From contig NZ_VAJL01000001.1 in assembly GCF_006175945.1 (NCBI RefSeq), forward strand, positions 1,612,001-1,676,000: a stretch of 64,000 nucleotides of DNA, written 5' to 3'. Below the pieces are notes generated by a model. That model was given only the letters and a program-made list of their open reading frames with translations, did not search any database and had not been told where the DNA came from. The translations under genes were made by a program, and so were the position numbers. This stretch comes from Chryseobacterium mulctrae (GTDB lineage Bacteria; Bacteroidota; Bacteroidia; Flavobacteriales; Weeksellaceae). Of the stretch, positions 49,058 to 55,786 are shown in pieces (within the stretch, counting starts at the first letter, position 1; the number at the start of each line of letters is the position of its first letter).

Positions 49058-49065
49058 TAAATTTG
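49058..49065 (+). promoter_or_regulatory. -7 box of the ddl promoter
   Basis: TAAATTTG is a full match to TAnnTTTG. Transcription from about 49071 puts the ATG at 49080 or 49086 within 9-15 bases. The farther upstream open frame, which runs into the divergent PASTA gene, cannot then be used. Confidence 0.6.
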
Positions 49066-49085
49066 CCTTTATTGATAATATGGAT

Positions 49086-50075
49086 ATGAGCAAAAAACAC
49101 GTTGCCGTAGTTATGGGAGGCTATTCTGACGAATATATAGTTTCTCTGAAAAGTGGCCAGTTAATATATGATTCTTTAGACAGAGACCTTTATCATGTCT
49201 ATAAAGTGGTTATTCTGAAAGAAGAATGGTATTTTCTGGATGAAAATGACAATAAAAAACCCATCAACAAAGGTGATTTCTCCGTCACTTTAGATAATAA
49301 TGAAGTATTGAAATTTGATGCATGCTTCAATATTATTCACGGAACTCCTGGCGAAAACGGAATTCTTCAGGCGTATTGGGATGCTATCGGACAAAAATAT
49401 ACTGGTTGCGATTTCTACCAAAGCGCATTAACCTTCAATAAAAAAGATACTTTAGCGGTACTTTCAAAATATGGAATTCCTTCTGCAAAAAGTATTTATT
49501 TAAGAAAGGGAGAAGATATTAATGTTGACGAAATTATTAATGAATTAGGGCTTCCTGTATTTGTAAAACCCAACCAATCGGGTTCTTCACTGGGAATTTC
49601 TAAAGTAAAAGACAAATCTGAACTCATCGCTGCAACCGAAATCGCTTTTAAAGAAGATCATGAAATTTTAATTGAAAGTTTCTTAGACGGAATGGAAGTT
49701 TCTGTTGGAGTGATTGATTATAAAGGTGAAACGATTGTTTTGGGGATTACAGAAATTGTTCCTACAAACGAATTCTTCGACTACGAAGCTAAATACGAAG
49801 GCGCTTCAGAAGAAATTACTCCGGCAAGAATAGATGCAGAAACTACAAAAAGAGTGGAGGAAATTGCAAAAAGAGCTTACAATTCTCTTGGAATGAGTGG
49901 CTTTTCGAGGAGTGAATTTATTTTAATGGATGGAATTCCTTATATGCTTGAAATGAATACCAACCCAGGATTTTCTCCGGCAAGTATCCTTCCTCAACAG
50001 GCAAAAATTTACGGAATTTCAATAAAAGATCTCTGTGGAAATGAGGTTGAAAAAGCTTTACAAAAGAGAAACTAG
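49086..50075 (+). CDS. ddl: D-alanine--D-alanine ligase
   Basis: A 329-aa ATP-grasp enzyme making D-Ala-D-Ala for peptidoglycan. Seen: HVAVVMGGYSDEYIVSLKSG (glycine loop with Ser/Glu), IIHGTPGENG (the H-G family motif), VFVKPNQSGSSLGISKV (ATP-binding loop) and MLEMNTNPGFSPASILPQQA (Mg2+ ligands). The start is set at MSKKH (49086); an ATG two codons earlier is possible. Divergent from the PASTA protein and followed by coaD in the same direction. Confidence 0.96.
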   Translation: MSKKHVAVVMGGYSDEYIVSLKSGQLIYDSLDRDLYHVYKVVILKEEWYFLDENDNKKPINKGDFSVTLDNNEVLKFDACFNIIHGTPGENGILQAYWDAIGQKYTGCDFYQSALTFNKKDTLAVLSKYGIPSAKSIYLRKGEDINVDEIINELGLPVFVKPNQSGSSLGISKVKDKSELIAATEIAFKEDHEILIESFLDGMEVSVGVIDYKGETIVLGITEIVPTNEFFDYEAKYEGASEEITPARIDAETTKRVEEIAKRAYNSLGMSGFSRSEFILMDGIPYMLEMNTNPGFSPASILPQQAKIYGISIKDLCGNEVEKALQKRN

Positions 50076-50141
50076 ATATTAGAAGTTAGAGATTAGAGTA
50101 AAAACAACTCATAATTGATAACCCATAACTTATAACTTTAT
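50076..50141. repeat. Phrase-type imperfect inverted repeat (ddl-coaD spacer)
   Basis: The left arm (50076-50101) is ATATTAGAAGTTAGAGATTAG. The right arm (50110-50141) is CATAATTGATAACCC and ATAACTTATAACTTT, whose reverse complement is AAAGTTATAAGTTAT and GGGTTATCAATTATG. The spacer consists of little else. Confidence 0.6.
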
Positions 50142-50147
50142 TTGCGC

Positions 50148-50612
50148 ATGAAAATTGCTGTTTTTCCGGGTTCTTTTGACCCGATTACTTTAGGACATTA
50201 TGATATTATCGAAAGAGCAGCGGCGCTTTTCGACAAAGTAATTATTGCCATTGGTCAAAATTCTCAAAAAAAATATATGTTTCCCATTGAAAAAAGAATG
50301 GAATTCATACAAAATTCGGTCGCAGAATTTCCCAATGTAGAAGTTGATTATTTTGAAGGCTTAACCGTTGATTACTGTTTTGAAAAAAATGCTCAATTCA
50401 TTTTAAGAGGCTTAAGAAATCCTGCCGATTTCGAATTTGAAAAAGCAATTGCTCATACCAACAGAACCTTGGCTCACAAAAAACTGGAAACTGTTTTCCT
50501 ATTGACTTCATCTGGAAAATCATTCATCAGCAGCAGCATCGTAAGAGAAATCATCAATCACGGTGGCGAATATGAACTTTTAGTTCCGGAAGCGGTAAGA
50601 GTGGAGAAATAA
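50148..50612 (+). CDS. coaD: Phosphopantetheine adenylyltransferase
   Basis: A 154-aa enzyme transferring AMP to 4'-phosphopantetheine, the penultimate step of coenzyme A synthesis. AVFPGSFDPITLGHYDIIERA carries the HxGH-like nucleotidyltransferase motif (TLGHYDI). FILRGLRNPADFEFE and FISSSIVREI, the ISSS motif, confirm it. The start is ATG 50148; TTG two codons earlier (50142) is not needed. Length is standard. Confidence 0.97.
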   Translation: MKIAVFPGSFDPITLGHYDIIERAAALFDKVIIAIGQNSQKKYMFPIEKRMEFIQNSVAEFPNVEVDYFEGLTVDYCFEKNAQFILRGLRNPADFEFEKAIAHTNRTLAHKKLETVFLLTSSGKSFISSSIVREIINHGGEYELLVPEAVRVEK

Positions 50613-50684
50613 ATGATAGATGATAAGAGATTAATGATTTCAGACATTCAATCTTTTATCATTTATCTAAAATCATTTATCAAA
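50613..50684. repeat. Phrase-type imperfect inverted repeat (coaD-TRIC spacer)
   Basis: The left arm (50613-50645) is ATGATAGATGATAAGAG and ATTAATGATTT. The right arm (50649-50682) is TTCAATCTTTTATCATTT and ATCTAAAATCATTTATC; its reverse complement is GATAAATGATTTTAG and AAATGATAAAAG. The loop is four to six bases. It fills the 73-base gap completely. Confidence 0.65.
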
Positions 50685-50685
50685 A

Positions 50686-51318
50686 ATGCACGAACAAATC
50701 AATTTTGCAATAGAAATTCTCGGTACGATATCATTTTCGATGTCGGGAAGTTTTGCCGCAATGCAGAAAAGATTAGACCCGTTCGGAGTTTTGATTATAG
50801 CCTTCGTCACTTCAGTTGGCGGTGGAACAGTGAGAGATTTATTGCTCGACATTCCTGTTTTTTGGATGCACGATCTCCTGCTGTGTGGAGTGATTTTGGT
50901 AACCTGCATTTTTTCGATGATATTTAAATCTATTGAGAAAAATTTTAAAGTAACTTTATTTATTTTCGATAGCTTCGGACTGGGATTATTTACCATTATT
51001 GGTGTTCAGAAAGGATTGAACGCAGATATCCATCCTTTAATTTGCATCGGACTTGGAACCATTACCGGCTGTTTCGGTGGAATTATCCGGGATATTTTAC
51101 TCAATAGAATTCCTTTAATTTTCAGAAAAGAAATTTATGCAAGCGCCTGTATTATTGGTGGAGCAATATTTTTGCTATTGACCACTTTTACCAGTCTGTC
51201 TTATACAGTTATCCAAATCTTCACTATTTTATTGATTGTTGCCATTAGAACATTAGCTGTAAAATACCATTGGCAAATGCCTAAATTTTATGGTTACGAG
51301 AATAATTCTGAAATGTAA
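50686..51318 (+). CDS. TRIC-like cation channel family protein (UPF0126/YadS)
   Basis: A 210-aa integral membrane protein with seven hydrophobic helices. Two UPF0126 repeats are visible: the first with MSGSFAAMQKRLDPFGVLII and TSVGGGTVRDLLLD, the second with GLFTIIGVQKGLN and ITGCFGGIIRDILLNRIPL. The inverted-repeat pattern with GGGxxRD and GGxxRD is characteristic. Prokaryotic relatives form trimeric K+/cation channels. It starts one base after a phrase-type repeat. Confidence 0.9.
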   Translation: MHEQINFAIEILGTISFSMSGSFAAMQKRLDPFGVLIIAFVTSVGGGTVRDLLLDIPVFWMHDLLLCGVILVTCIFSMIFKSIEKNFKVTLFIFDSFGLGLFTIIGVQKGLNADIHPLICIGLGTITGCFGGIIRDILLNRIPLIFRKEIYASACIIGGAIFLLLTTFTSLSYTVIQIFTILLIVAIRTLAVKYHWQMPKFYGYENNSEM

Positions 51319-51323
51319 ACTTT

Positions 51324-51857
51324 GTGAAAAAAGCACTCTTCCTACTCGCTTTATCCATATTATTTTCTTGTAACAATGAAAGTAAATTTAATCTTGAAAA
51401 AGATCTCTATCAATTTTCAGAAAAAATGGAAAATGGAGATACCTTGGAGGTTTATGTTAATCTTTCAGCATGTATGTTTGCTGCATCTGAAAGATATAAT
51501 TTCTTAAAAGAAAATGACACCTTATATTTAGAAACCCATTCCGAAATAAGCTCATTTGAAAAGAAGCAACAAACTTTGCCCAAAATCATTTATCCTTTTA
51601 AACCCAACAATTCTTTTTCTTTTGAAAATTATTTTAAATATTTAAAAAACGAAAATAAAGCTAAACGGAAATATGGTTCATCCTTGGTAACAGTTTATTA
51701 TCCTAATAAAGATCAGACACAATATTTCAATGATGACGGTTTAGGTGATAAGTTCACGAAATTGGATAAACTCTCTTTAATTAGAAAAAGACTTTATCCC
51801 AATGACAAATTCTTTGAAACGCCAGAACCTCCTCCTCCACCTCCGTCCAGAAAATAA
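51324..51857 (+). CDS. Small lipoprotein of unknown function with proline-rich end
   Basis: A 177-aa protein. The start codon is GTG (51324, MKKALFLLALSILFSC); Cys16 is a clear lipobox. The body has no recognised domain. The C-terminus ends with a run of prolines (ETPEPPPPPPSRK). It begins five bases after the TRIC-like gene, so it is probably co-transcribed. A terminator hairpin follows. No link to the channel can be shown from the sequence. Confidence 0.65.
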   Translation: MKKALFLLALSILFSCNNESKFNLEKDLYQFSEKMENGDTLEVYVNLSACMFAASERYNFLKENDTLYLETHSEISSFEKKQQTLPKIIYPFKPNNSFSFENYFKYLKNENKAKRKYGSSLVTVYYPNKDQTQYFNDDGLGDKFTKLDKLSLIRKRLYPNDKFFETPEPPPPPPSRK

Positions 51858-51890
51858 AAAATGTACTAAAATCAATTAGTGCATTTTTTA
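51857..51890. terminator. Terminator between convergent lipoprotein and TPR genes
   Basis: The stem AAAAATGTACTAA / TTAGTGCATTTTT (one G-U pair) has a six-base loop and T-run. It lies between the lipoprotein stop at 51857 and the convergent gene end at 51905. Confidence 0.75.
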
Positions 51891-51904
51891 TTATTTTATA
51901 TTTT

Positions 51905-52471
51905 TTAAAACTTCCCTCTATTTCTCATATTAGGATTGTGCATATGCTTTTGCATGGTTGGCATTTTCAACTGGTCTTTCAGCATTTTGATCTGATCGGC
52001 CATCATCCCTGCAGAATCTAGTCTTTTTGCTTCTTCCAATAGTTTTTGCCCTTCCTGTCTTCTTCCTTTAGAAATTGCTCCAGCTGCCAAATTAAGCGTC
52101 GCCATGGCACGGTCATGTTTCATATTCAAACCATAATCCAAAGCTTTTTTCATCAAAGGTTCCACTTGTGTAGGATGTTCCTGAGCTAAAACCAAACCTT
52201 GTAAATAATGGTAATATCCGTACTGGTTTTTATGAAGTTCAGTTTTATAATCTTTAATATTATTTAAAAACTTTGAAGCTTTAATCATGTCTTGTTTTCT
52301 CAACTGCCAAAAAGCTAAAAGAATATTTTCGTTCTTAAAAAATAAGAAAATCGGCAATGCAGCCAAAAGGAAAATCACAATTCCCCAGCCTAAATTCCTT
52401 GTGAAAAACATCATATAAAGACCTCCGATAATCAGAAGTGCTGCAACTATGACTTTTATGTACTTATTCAT
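51905..52471 (-). CDS. Membrane-anchored TPR-like protein
   Basis: A 188-aa protein with two close N-terminal membrane helices (residues about 5-24 and 26-44). A helical repeat region follows: LNNIKDYKTELHKNQYGYYHY, EPLMKKALDYGLNMKHDRAMAT and GRRQEGQKLLEEAKRLDSAG. It looks like two to three tetratricopeptide units. The basic C-terminus is MRNRGKF. Function is unknown. It is transcribed toward the terminator at 51857. Between it and folA (minus strand) lies a phrase-type repeat. Confidence 0.7.
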   Translation of the reverse strand: MNKYIKVIVAALLIIGGLYMMFFTRNLGWGIVIFLLAALPIFLFFKNENILLAFWQLRKQDMIKASKFLNNIKDYKTELHKNQYGYYHYLQGLVLAQEHPTQVEPLMKKALDYGLNMKHDRAMATLNLAAGAISKGRRQEGQKLLEEAKRLDSAGMMADQIKMLKDQLKMPTMQKHMHNPNMRNRGKF

Positions 52472-52489
52472 TATTAAATTTTAGAAGTG

Positions 52490-52497
52490 CAAAGATA
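52490..52497 (-). promoter_or_regulatory. -7 box of the TPR-gene promoter
   Basis: TATCTTTG on the minus strand is a full match to TAnnTTTG. The leader would be about 12 bases to the ATG at 52471. Confidence 0.5.
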
Positions 52498-52504
52498 GGA
52501 AATT

Positions 52505-52596
52505 TGGTTGTTAGTTTTTAGTGGATAGAGGACGGTTTCTAATTAAATTTCCACACATTAAAAATCTATCAACCGACAACTATTAACCATTAACCT
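52505..52596. repeat. Phrase-type imperfect inverted repeat (folA-TPR gene spacer), reaching into folA
   Basis: The left arm (52505-52538) is GGTTGTTAGTTTTTAGTGG and ATAGAGGACGG. The right arm (52561-52596) is AATCTATCAACCGACAAC and TATTAACCATTAACC; its reverse complement is GGTTAATGGTTAATAG and GTTGTCGGTTGATAG. The last bases of the right arm encode the C-terminal residues KVNG and the stop codon of folA. Confidence 0.65.
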
Positions 52597-53074
52597 TTTC
52601 ATACGTCTGAAAGCAGAAATCGTATTGATTTTTCTCGTCTTTTTCATGACAGATTTCTCCTGTTTTTTTCCAAATCTTTTCGTTAATCTTTGGAAAATAG
52701 GTGTCAGCTTCCAAATTTGCTTTTACCAACGTTACTTCAAGACGGTCTGCTATTTCCATGGTTTGTTCGTAGACATTTCCGCCTCCAATGATGAAAATAT
52801 TTTCATCAATTTTTTTTGCAAACTTCACCGCTTCTTTAAGACTTCCAACAATTAAAACCCCTTCCTGAAACCAGTTTTTCTTTCTTGAAACAACAATATT
52901 GGTACGGTTGGGAAGTGCTTTTCCTATGCTTTCATAAGTTTTTCTTCCCATAATAATCGGGTGTCCCGAAGTTAAGTCTTTAAAATGTTTTAAATCTTTC
53001 GGAAGATGCCACAATAACTGATTACCAGAACCAATCTCGTTTTTCTCTCCCATTGCCACCACAATTGTTGTCAT
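52583..53074 (-). CDS. folA: Dihydrofolate reductase
   Basis: A 163-aa DHFR reducing dihydrofolate with NADPH. TIVVAMGEKNEIGSGNQLLWHLPKDLKHFK holds the active-site acid region (W-H-L-P-x-D). IIMGRKTYESIGKALPNRTNIVVSR is the NADPH loop, and IFIIGGGNVYEQTM the GG-x-x-Y motif. Length is standard. The last four codons lie inside a phrase-type repeat. It is divergent from the lemA operon, with opposed -7 boxes in the gap. Confidence 0.97.
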   Translation of the reverse strand: MTTIVVAMGEKNEIGSGNQLLWHLPKDLKHFKDLTSGHPIIMGRKTYESIGKALPNRTNIVVSRKKNWFQEGVLIVGSLKEAVKFAKKIDENIFIIGGGNVYEQTMEIADRLEVTLVKANLEADTYFPKINEKIWKKTGEICHEKDEKNQYDFCFQTYEKVNG

Positions 53075-53089
53075 TCAATAAATTTTCTG

Positions 53090-53097
53090 CAAAATTA
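53090..53097 (-). promoter_or_regulatory. -7 box of the folA promoter
   Basis: TAATTTTG on the minus strand is a full match to TAnnTTTG. The expected leader is about 10 bases. It lies only 12 bases from the opposed -7 box at 53110. Confidence 0.5.
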
Positions 53098-53109
53098 GCA
53101 CTTAATTTG

Positions 53110-53117
53110 TATATTTG
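53110..53117 (+). promoter_or_regulatory. -7 box of the lemA operon promoter
   Basis: TATATTTG is a full match to TAnnTTTG. Transcription from about 53123 would give a 114-base leader to lemA, unusually long for this genome. It overlaps the divergent folA promoter. Confidence 0.55.
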
Positions 53118-53149
53118 GTTAGCACAAAAAATAATAAAAAATTAAAATT

Positions 53150-53218
53150 ATGAAATCGCCATTTCAAAATTTTCAAAAATGCATTCATAAAGATGGGCGA
53201 TTGCATATGACTATTTAA
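53150..53218 (+). promoter_or_regulatory. lemA leader with 22-codon ORF and hairpin
   Basis: A 22-codon frame (MKSPFQNFQK to stop) sits in the lemA leader. The inverted repeat AATCGCC (53154-53160) / GGCGATT (53196-53202) encloses most of it, so translation of the small frame could compete with the hairpin. It may equally be a non-functional leader. The short ORF ends 18 bases before the lemA ATG. Confidence 0.35.
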
Positions 53219-53236
53219 AACATTAAAAATTCACAT

Positions 53237-53845
53237 ATGAAAAATAAAGGCTGCCTGAGCGCCGGAACCATCGGCATTGCTCTTCTTATTATCGTTGGAG
53301 TACTTTTTTTCTGGGGAAAAAACGGTTACAACAACTTTGTAGCACAGGAACAAAAAGTTGATGCAAAATGGTCTAACGTACAAACGGTATATCAGAAAAG
53401 AGCCAACTTAATTCCTAATTTGGAAAGAACGGTAAAATCATATTCAAAATTTGAACAGGAAACATTAACGAAAGTTGTGGAAGCTCGTTCAAAAGCAACT
53501 TCTATTAATATCAACCCTACTAATTTAACGGAAGAAGATATGGCGAAATTCCAGGCTGCACAAGGTGAACTTTCCGGAGCATTGAGCCGATTAATGGCGG
53601 TGGTAGAATCTTATCCGAATCTGAAAGCAGATCAGCAATACATCAATTTCCAAAGAGAATATATTGCCATAGAAAACAGCATCAGAACAGAAACAGTATA
53701 TTACAACGATGCTGCGAGAGATTATAATATTTCGATTAAACAGTTCCCTAATAATATTTTGGCAAACTTTACCAATTTCAAAGAAAAACCTTTATTTAAA
53801 GCACAAACCGGAGCTGAAAATGCACCAAGCGTATTTACAGAATAA
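53237..53845 (+). CDS. LemA family protein
   Basis: A 202-aa protein with one N-terminal membrane helix (residues about 10-26). Then comes the helical LemA domain: YNNFVAQEQKVDAKWSNVQTVYQKRANLIPNLERTVK is the typical block. A three-helix bundle is followed by NSIRTETVYYNDAARDYN, the family's NxxR...Y.N.AVxxYN equivalent. The role is not settled. It overlaps the next TPM gene by one base, forming a lemA-TPM-TPM operon common in Bacteroidota. Confidence 0.93.
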   Translation: MKNKGCLSAGTIGIALLIIVGVLFFWGKNGYNNFVAQEQKVDAKWSNVQTVYQKRANLIPNLERTVKSYSKFEQETLTKVVEARSKATSININPTNLTEEDMAKFQAAQGELSGALSRLMAVVESYPNLKADQQYINFQREYIAIENSIRTETVYYNDAARDYNISIKQFPNNILANFTNFKEKPLFKAQTGAENAPSVFTE

Positions 53846-54273
53846 TGAATCGTTTTTTAACAGATAAACAGATTACTTCTCTTGTAGAAGCCATCCAATC
53901 GGCAGAGCAGCATTCTACCGGAGAAATTCGTGTACACATTGATTCTACATCAAATAATCAGATTGCGGCAACTGCTTTCGAGGTATTTAAAGAACTTTGT
54001 AAAGATAAAACTGCAGAAAAAAATGCGGTGCTTTTTCATGTTAATTTTGAGAAAAAATACTTAACAATTATCGGTGATACAGGAATCCACGAAAAAGTAC
54101 ATCAGTCTTATTGGGATTATCTGCATGATTATATTACGTCAGAGTTTGCAAAAGGTCATTTTTATCAGGCTTTAAAAAGTGGAATTCTGGAAACCGGTTT
54201 AGAATTAAAAAAACATTTTCCAATAAAAGGAGAAAATCACAACGAATTACCCAATGAGATTACATTCTCTTAA
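53845..54273 (+). CDS. TPM-domain protein, short cytoplasmic form
   Basis: A 142-aa protein with a single TPM (TLP18.3/Psb32/MOLO-1) domain: LVEAIQSAEQHSTGEIRVHI at the start, AVLFHVNFEKKYLTIIGDTG and FAKGHFYQALKSGIL. It has no signal peptide or membrane helix, unlike the next protein. It starts on the last base of the lemA gene, and its end overlaps the next gene by 20 bases in another frame. Confidence 0.88.
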   Translation: MNRFLTDKQITSLVEAIQSAEQHSTGEIRVHIDSTSNNQIAATAFEVFKELCKDKTAEKNAVLFHVNFEKKYLTIIGDTGIHEKVHQSYWDYLHDYITSEFAKGHFYQALKSGILETGLELKKHFPIKGENHNELPNEITFS

Positions 54274-55057
54274 AATAGTTTTTACACTCATTTTCATTTG
54301 CTGTTATGGTTTTTTATCAGCACAGTACACTATTCCTGAAAAACCTGCAGTTTTATACCCTGTTTATGACGAGGCTAATTTACTTACAGCGCAGGAAAAA
54401 AATGAACTGAATAATAAACTCATCAAATTCGCAGATTCTACCTCAACGCAGATTGAAATTATTATCATTCCATCCACAAAAGGTGAAGATGTTAATTATT
54501 TGGCAACGATGTTTGGCGAAAAATGGGGAATCGGCCAGAAAGATGTAGACAACGGAGTTGTTTTTCTGATTGCTAAAGACGACAGAACGATGTCGATTCA
54601 GCAAGGAAGAGCAGTTGAGCAGTATTTAACTGCCTCAGTTGCCGGACAAATTTTAGATTATATCGTTACTCCCAATTTCAGACAGGGAAAATGGTACGAA
54701 GGCATCAATGGCGGAACCAATGCCATCATGGAAGCGGTTCAGGGAAAATTTAAACCGATTGCTACCAAGAATAAATCTGGAGACATAAGTGTTACAAAAT
54801 TACTCGTTATTGCTTTCTTTATTTTCATTATTCTCGCTATCTTTTTCGGAAATCGAGGTGGTGGAAACGATGATGATGGCGACATTACTATAAGTCGAAG
54901 AGGACGAAGAAATTATCCAGGCGGATTTTTCCCATTCCCTTTCCCGGGAAGTTTTGGAGGCGGATTCGGTGGTGGAAGTTCTCGTGGCGGTGGCGGTTTT
55001 GGAGGATTCGGCGGCGGCGGAAGTTTTGGCGGTGGCGGAGCTTCTGGTGGATGGTAA
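54254..55057 (+). CDS. TPM-domain protein with signal peptide, membrane helix and Gly/Ser-rich end
   Basis: A 267-aa protein. The signal peptide ends near FLSAQ. A TPM domain occupies residues about 35-170 (YDEANLLTAQEKNELNNKL, GVVFLIAKDDRTMSIQQG, NFRQGKWYEGI). One membrane helix at about 180-200 is followed by a tail of repeated Gly-Gly-Phe and Gly-Gly-Gly, ending ASGGW. The Gly-rich tail is usual for such proteins. It is the last gene of the lemA operon. No terminator hairpin is evident behind it. Confidence 0.9.
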   Translation: MRLHSLKIVFTLIFICCYGFLSAQYTIPEKPAVLYPVYDEANLLTAQEKNELNNKLIKFADSTSTQIEIIIIPSTKGEDVNYLATMFGEKWGIGQKDVDNGVVFLIAKDDRTMSIQQGRAVEQYLTASVAGQILDYIVTPNFRQGKWYEGINGGTNAIMEAVQGKFKPIATKNKSGDISVTKLLVIAFFIFIILAIFFGNRGGGNDDDGDITISRRGRRNYPGGFFPFPFPGSFGGGFGGGSSRGGGGFGGFGGGGSFGGGGASGGW

Positions 55058-55263
55058 AAAAAATAAAGTATGAAACTTCCGTCACATGAAACTTTTCTTA
55101 TCATTATCAGCTCCCAAGAAGGAAAAGTAATTAAGCTTACCCACGGAAAATAATTTTTAATTCTAATCTTTAATTCTCTTTTTCTCAATTAAAATTTAAT
55201 TAAACTTATTATAATTATTCATATTTCACTCAATTTTCATTATTTTTACTGAAAACGGGGTCT

Positions 55264-55785
55264 ATGAAAAAAACGCTGGTGGTTTTTGCCCATCCTTATC
55301 TGGAACATTCAAACTCAAATGTAGAGTTAATTAATTTCTATGTTCGGCATCAGCATTTTACCCTTCGTGATTTGTACGAAGAATATCCCGATTTTCATAT
55401 TGCGGCTTTCAGAGAACGGAAAAGGCTTCAGAATTATGACCGATTTATTTTTCAGTTTCCTATTATTTGGTTCGGAATTCCACCGTTGTTAAAATTGTGG
55501 ATTGATGAAGTGTTTGACAGAAACTGGATTAAAGAAGGCGAAAATAATCCGCTTGAAAACAAAGAAGTGTATATCGTTGTAACAACCGGCGGAAAAGAAA
55601 AATCCTTTTCAAAAGAAGGAACTTATAAATATACTATCGAAGAAATAATCAGCGGATTAATTGTTTCTTTAAAAGTTTTTAATGCTAATATCAAAGATAT
55701 TACCATCGTTTATGAAGCCAATAAACTATCAAAAAAAGAAATCATTTTACAGAAAAAGAAATTTGTAGAAACCCTAAATCAATAA
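55264..55785 (+). CDS. KefG/KefF-like NAD(P)H oxidoreductase (flavodoxin fold)
   Basis: A 173-aa protein of the NQO1-like FMN family. The start MKKTLVVFAHPYLEHSNSN is the FMN phosphate loop, FIFQFPIIWFGIPPLLKLWIDEVF the conserved P-x-x-W/P-LKxWxD block, and VTTGGKEKSFS the second FMN loop. It lies one base before a KefC-type antiporter gene. Ancillary KefF/KefG subunits activate the K+ efflux system in E. coli, so a matching partnership is likely. It is preceded by a 200-base AT-rich gap. Confidence 0.9.
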   Translation: MKKTLVVFAHPYLEHSNSNVELINFYVRHQHFTLRDLYEEYPDFHIAAFRERKRLQNYDRFIFQFPIIWFGIPPLLKLWIDEVFDRNWIKEGENNPLENKEVYIVVTTGGKEKSFSKEGTYKYTIEEIISGLIVSLKVFNANIKDITIVYEANKLSKKEIILQKKKFVETLNQ

Positions 55786-55786
55786 T

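Noticed and set aside
50142-50147. TTG at 50142 as coaD start
   Set aside because: The ATG two codons later gives the standard N-terminus, and the TTG lies at the edge of a repeat.
55070-55153. 27-codon ORF after the second TPM gene
   Set aside because: Too short and without a start signal or recognisable composition. It lies in the same transcript, but nothing supports translation.
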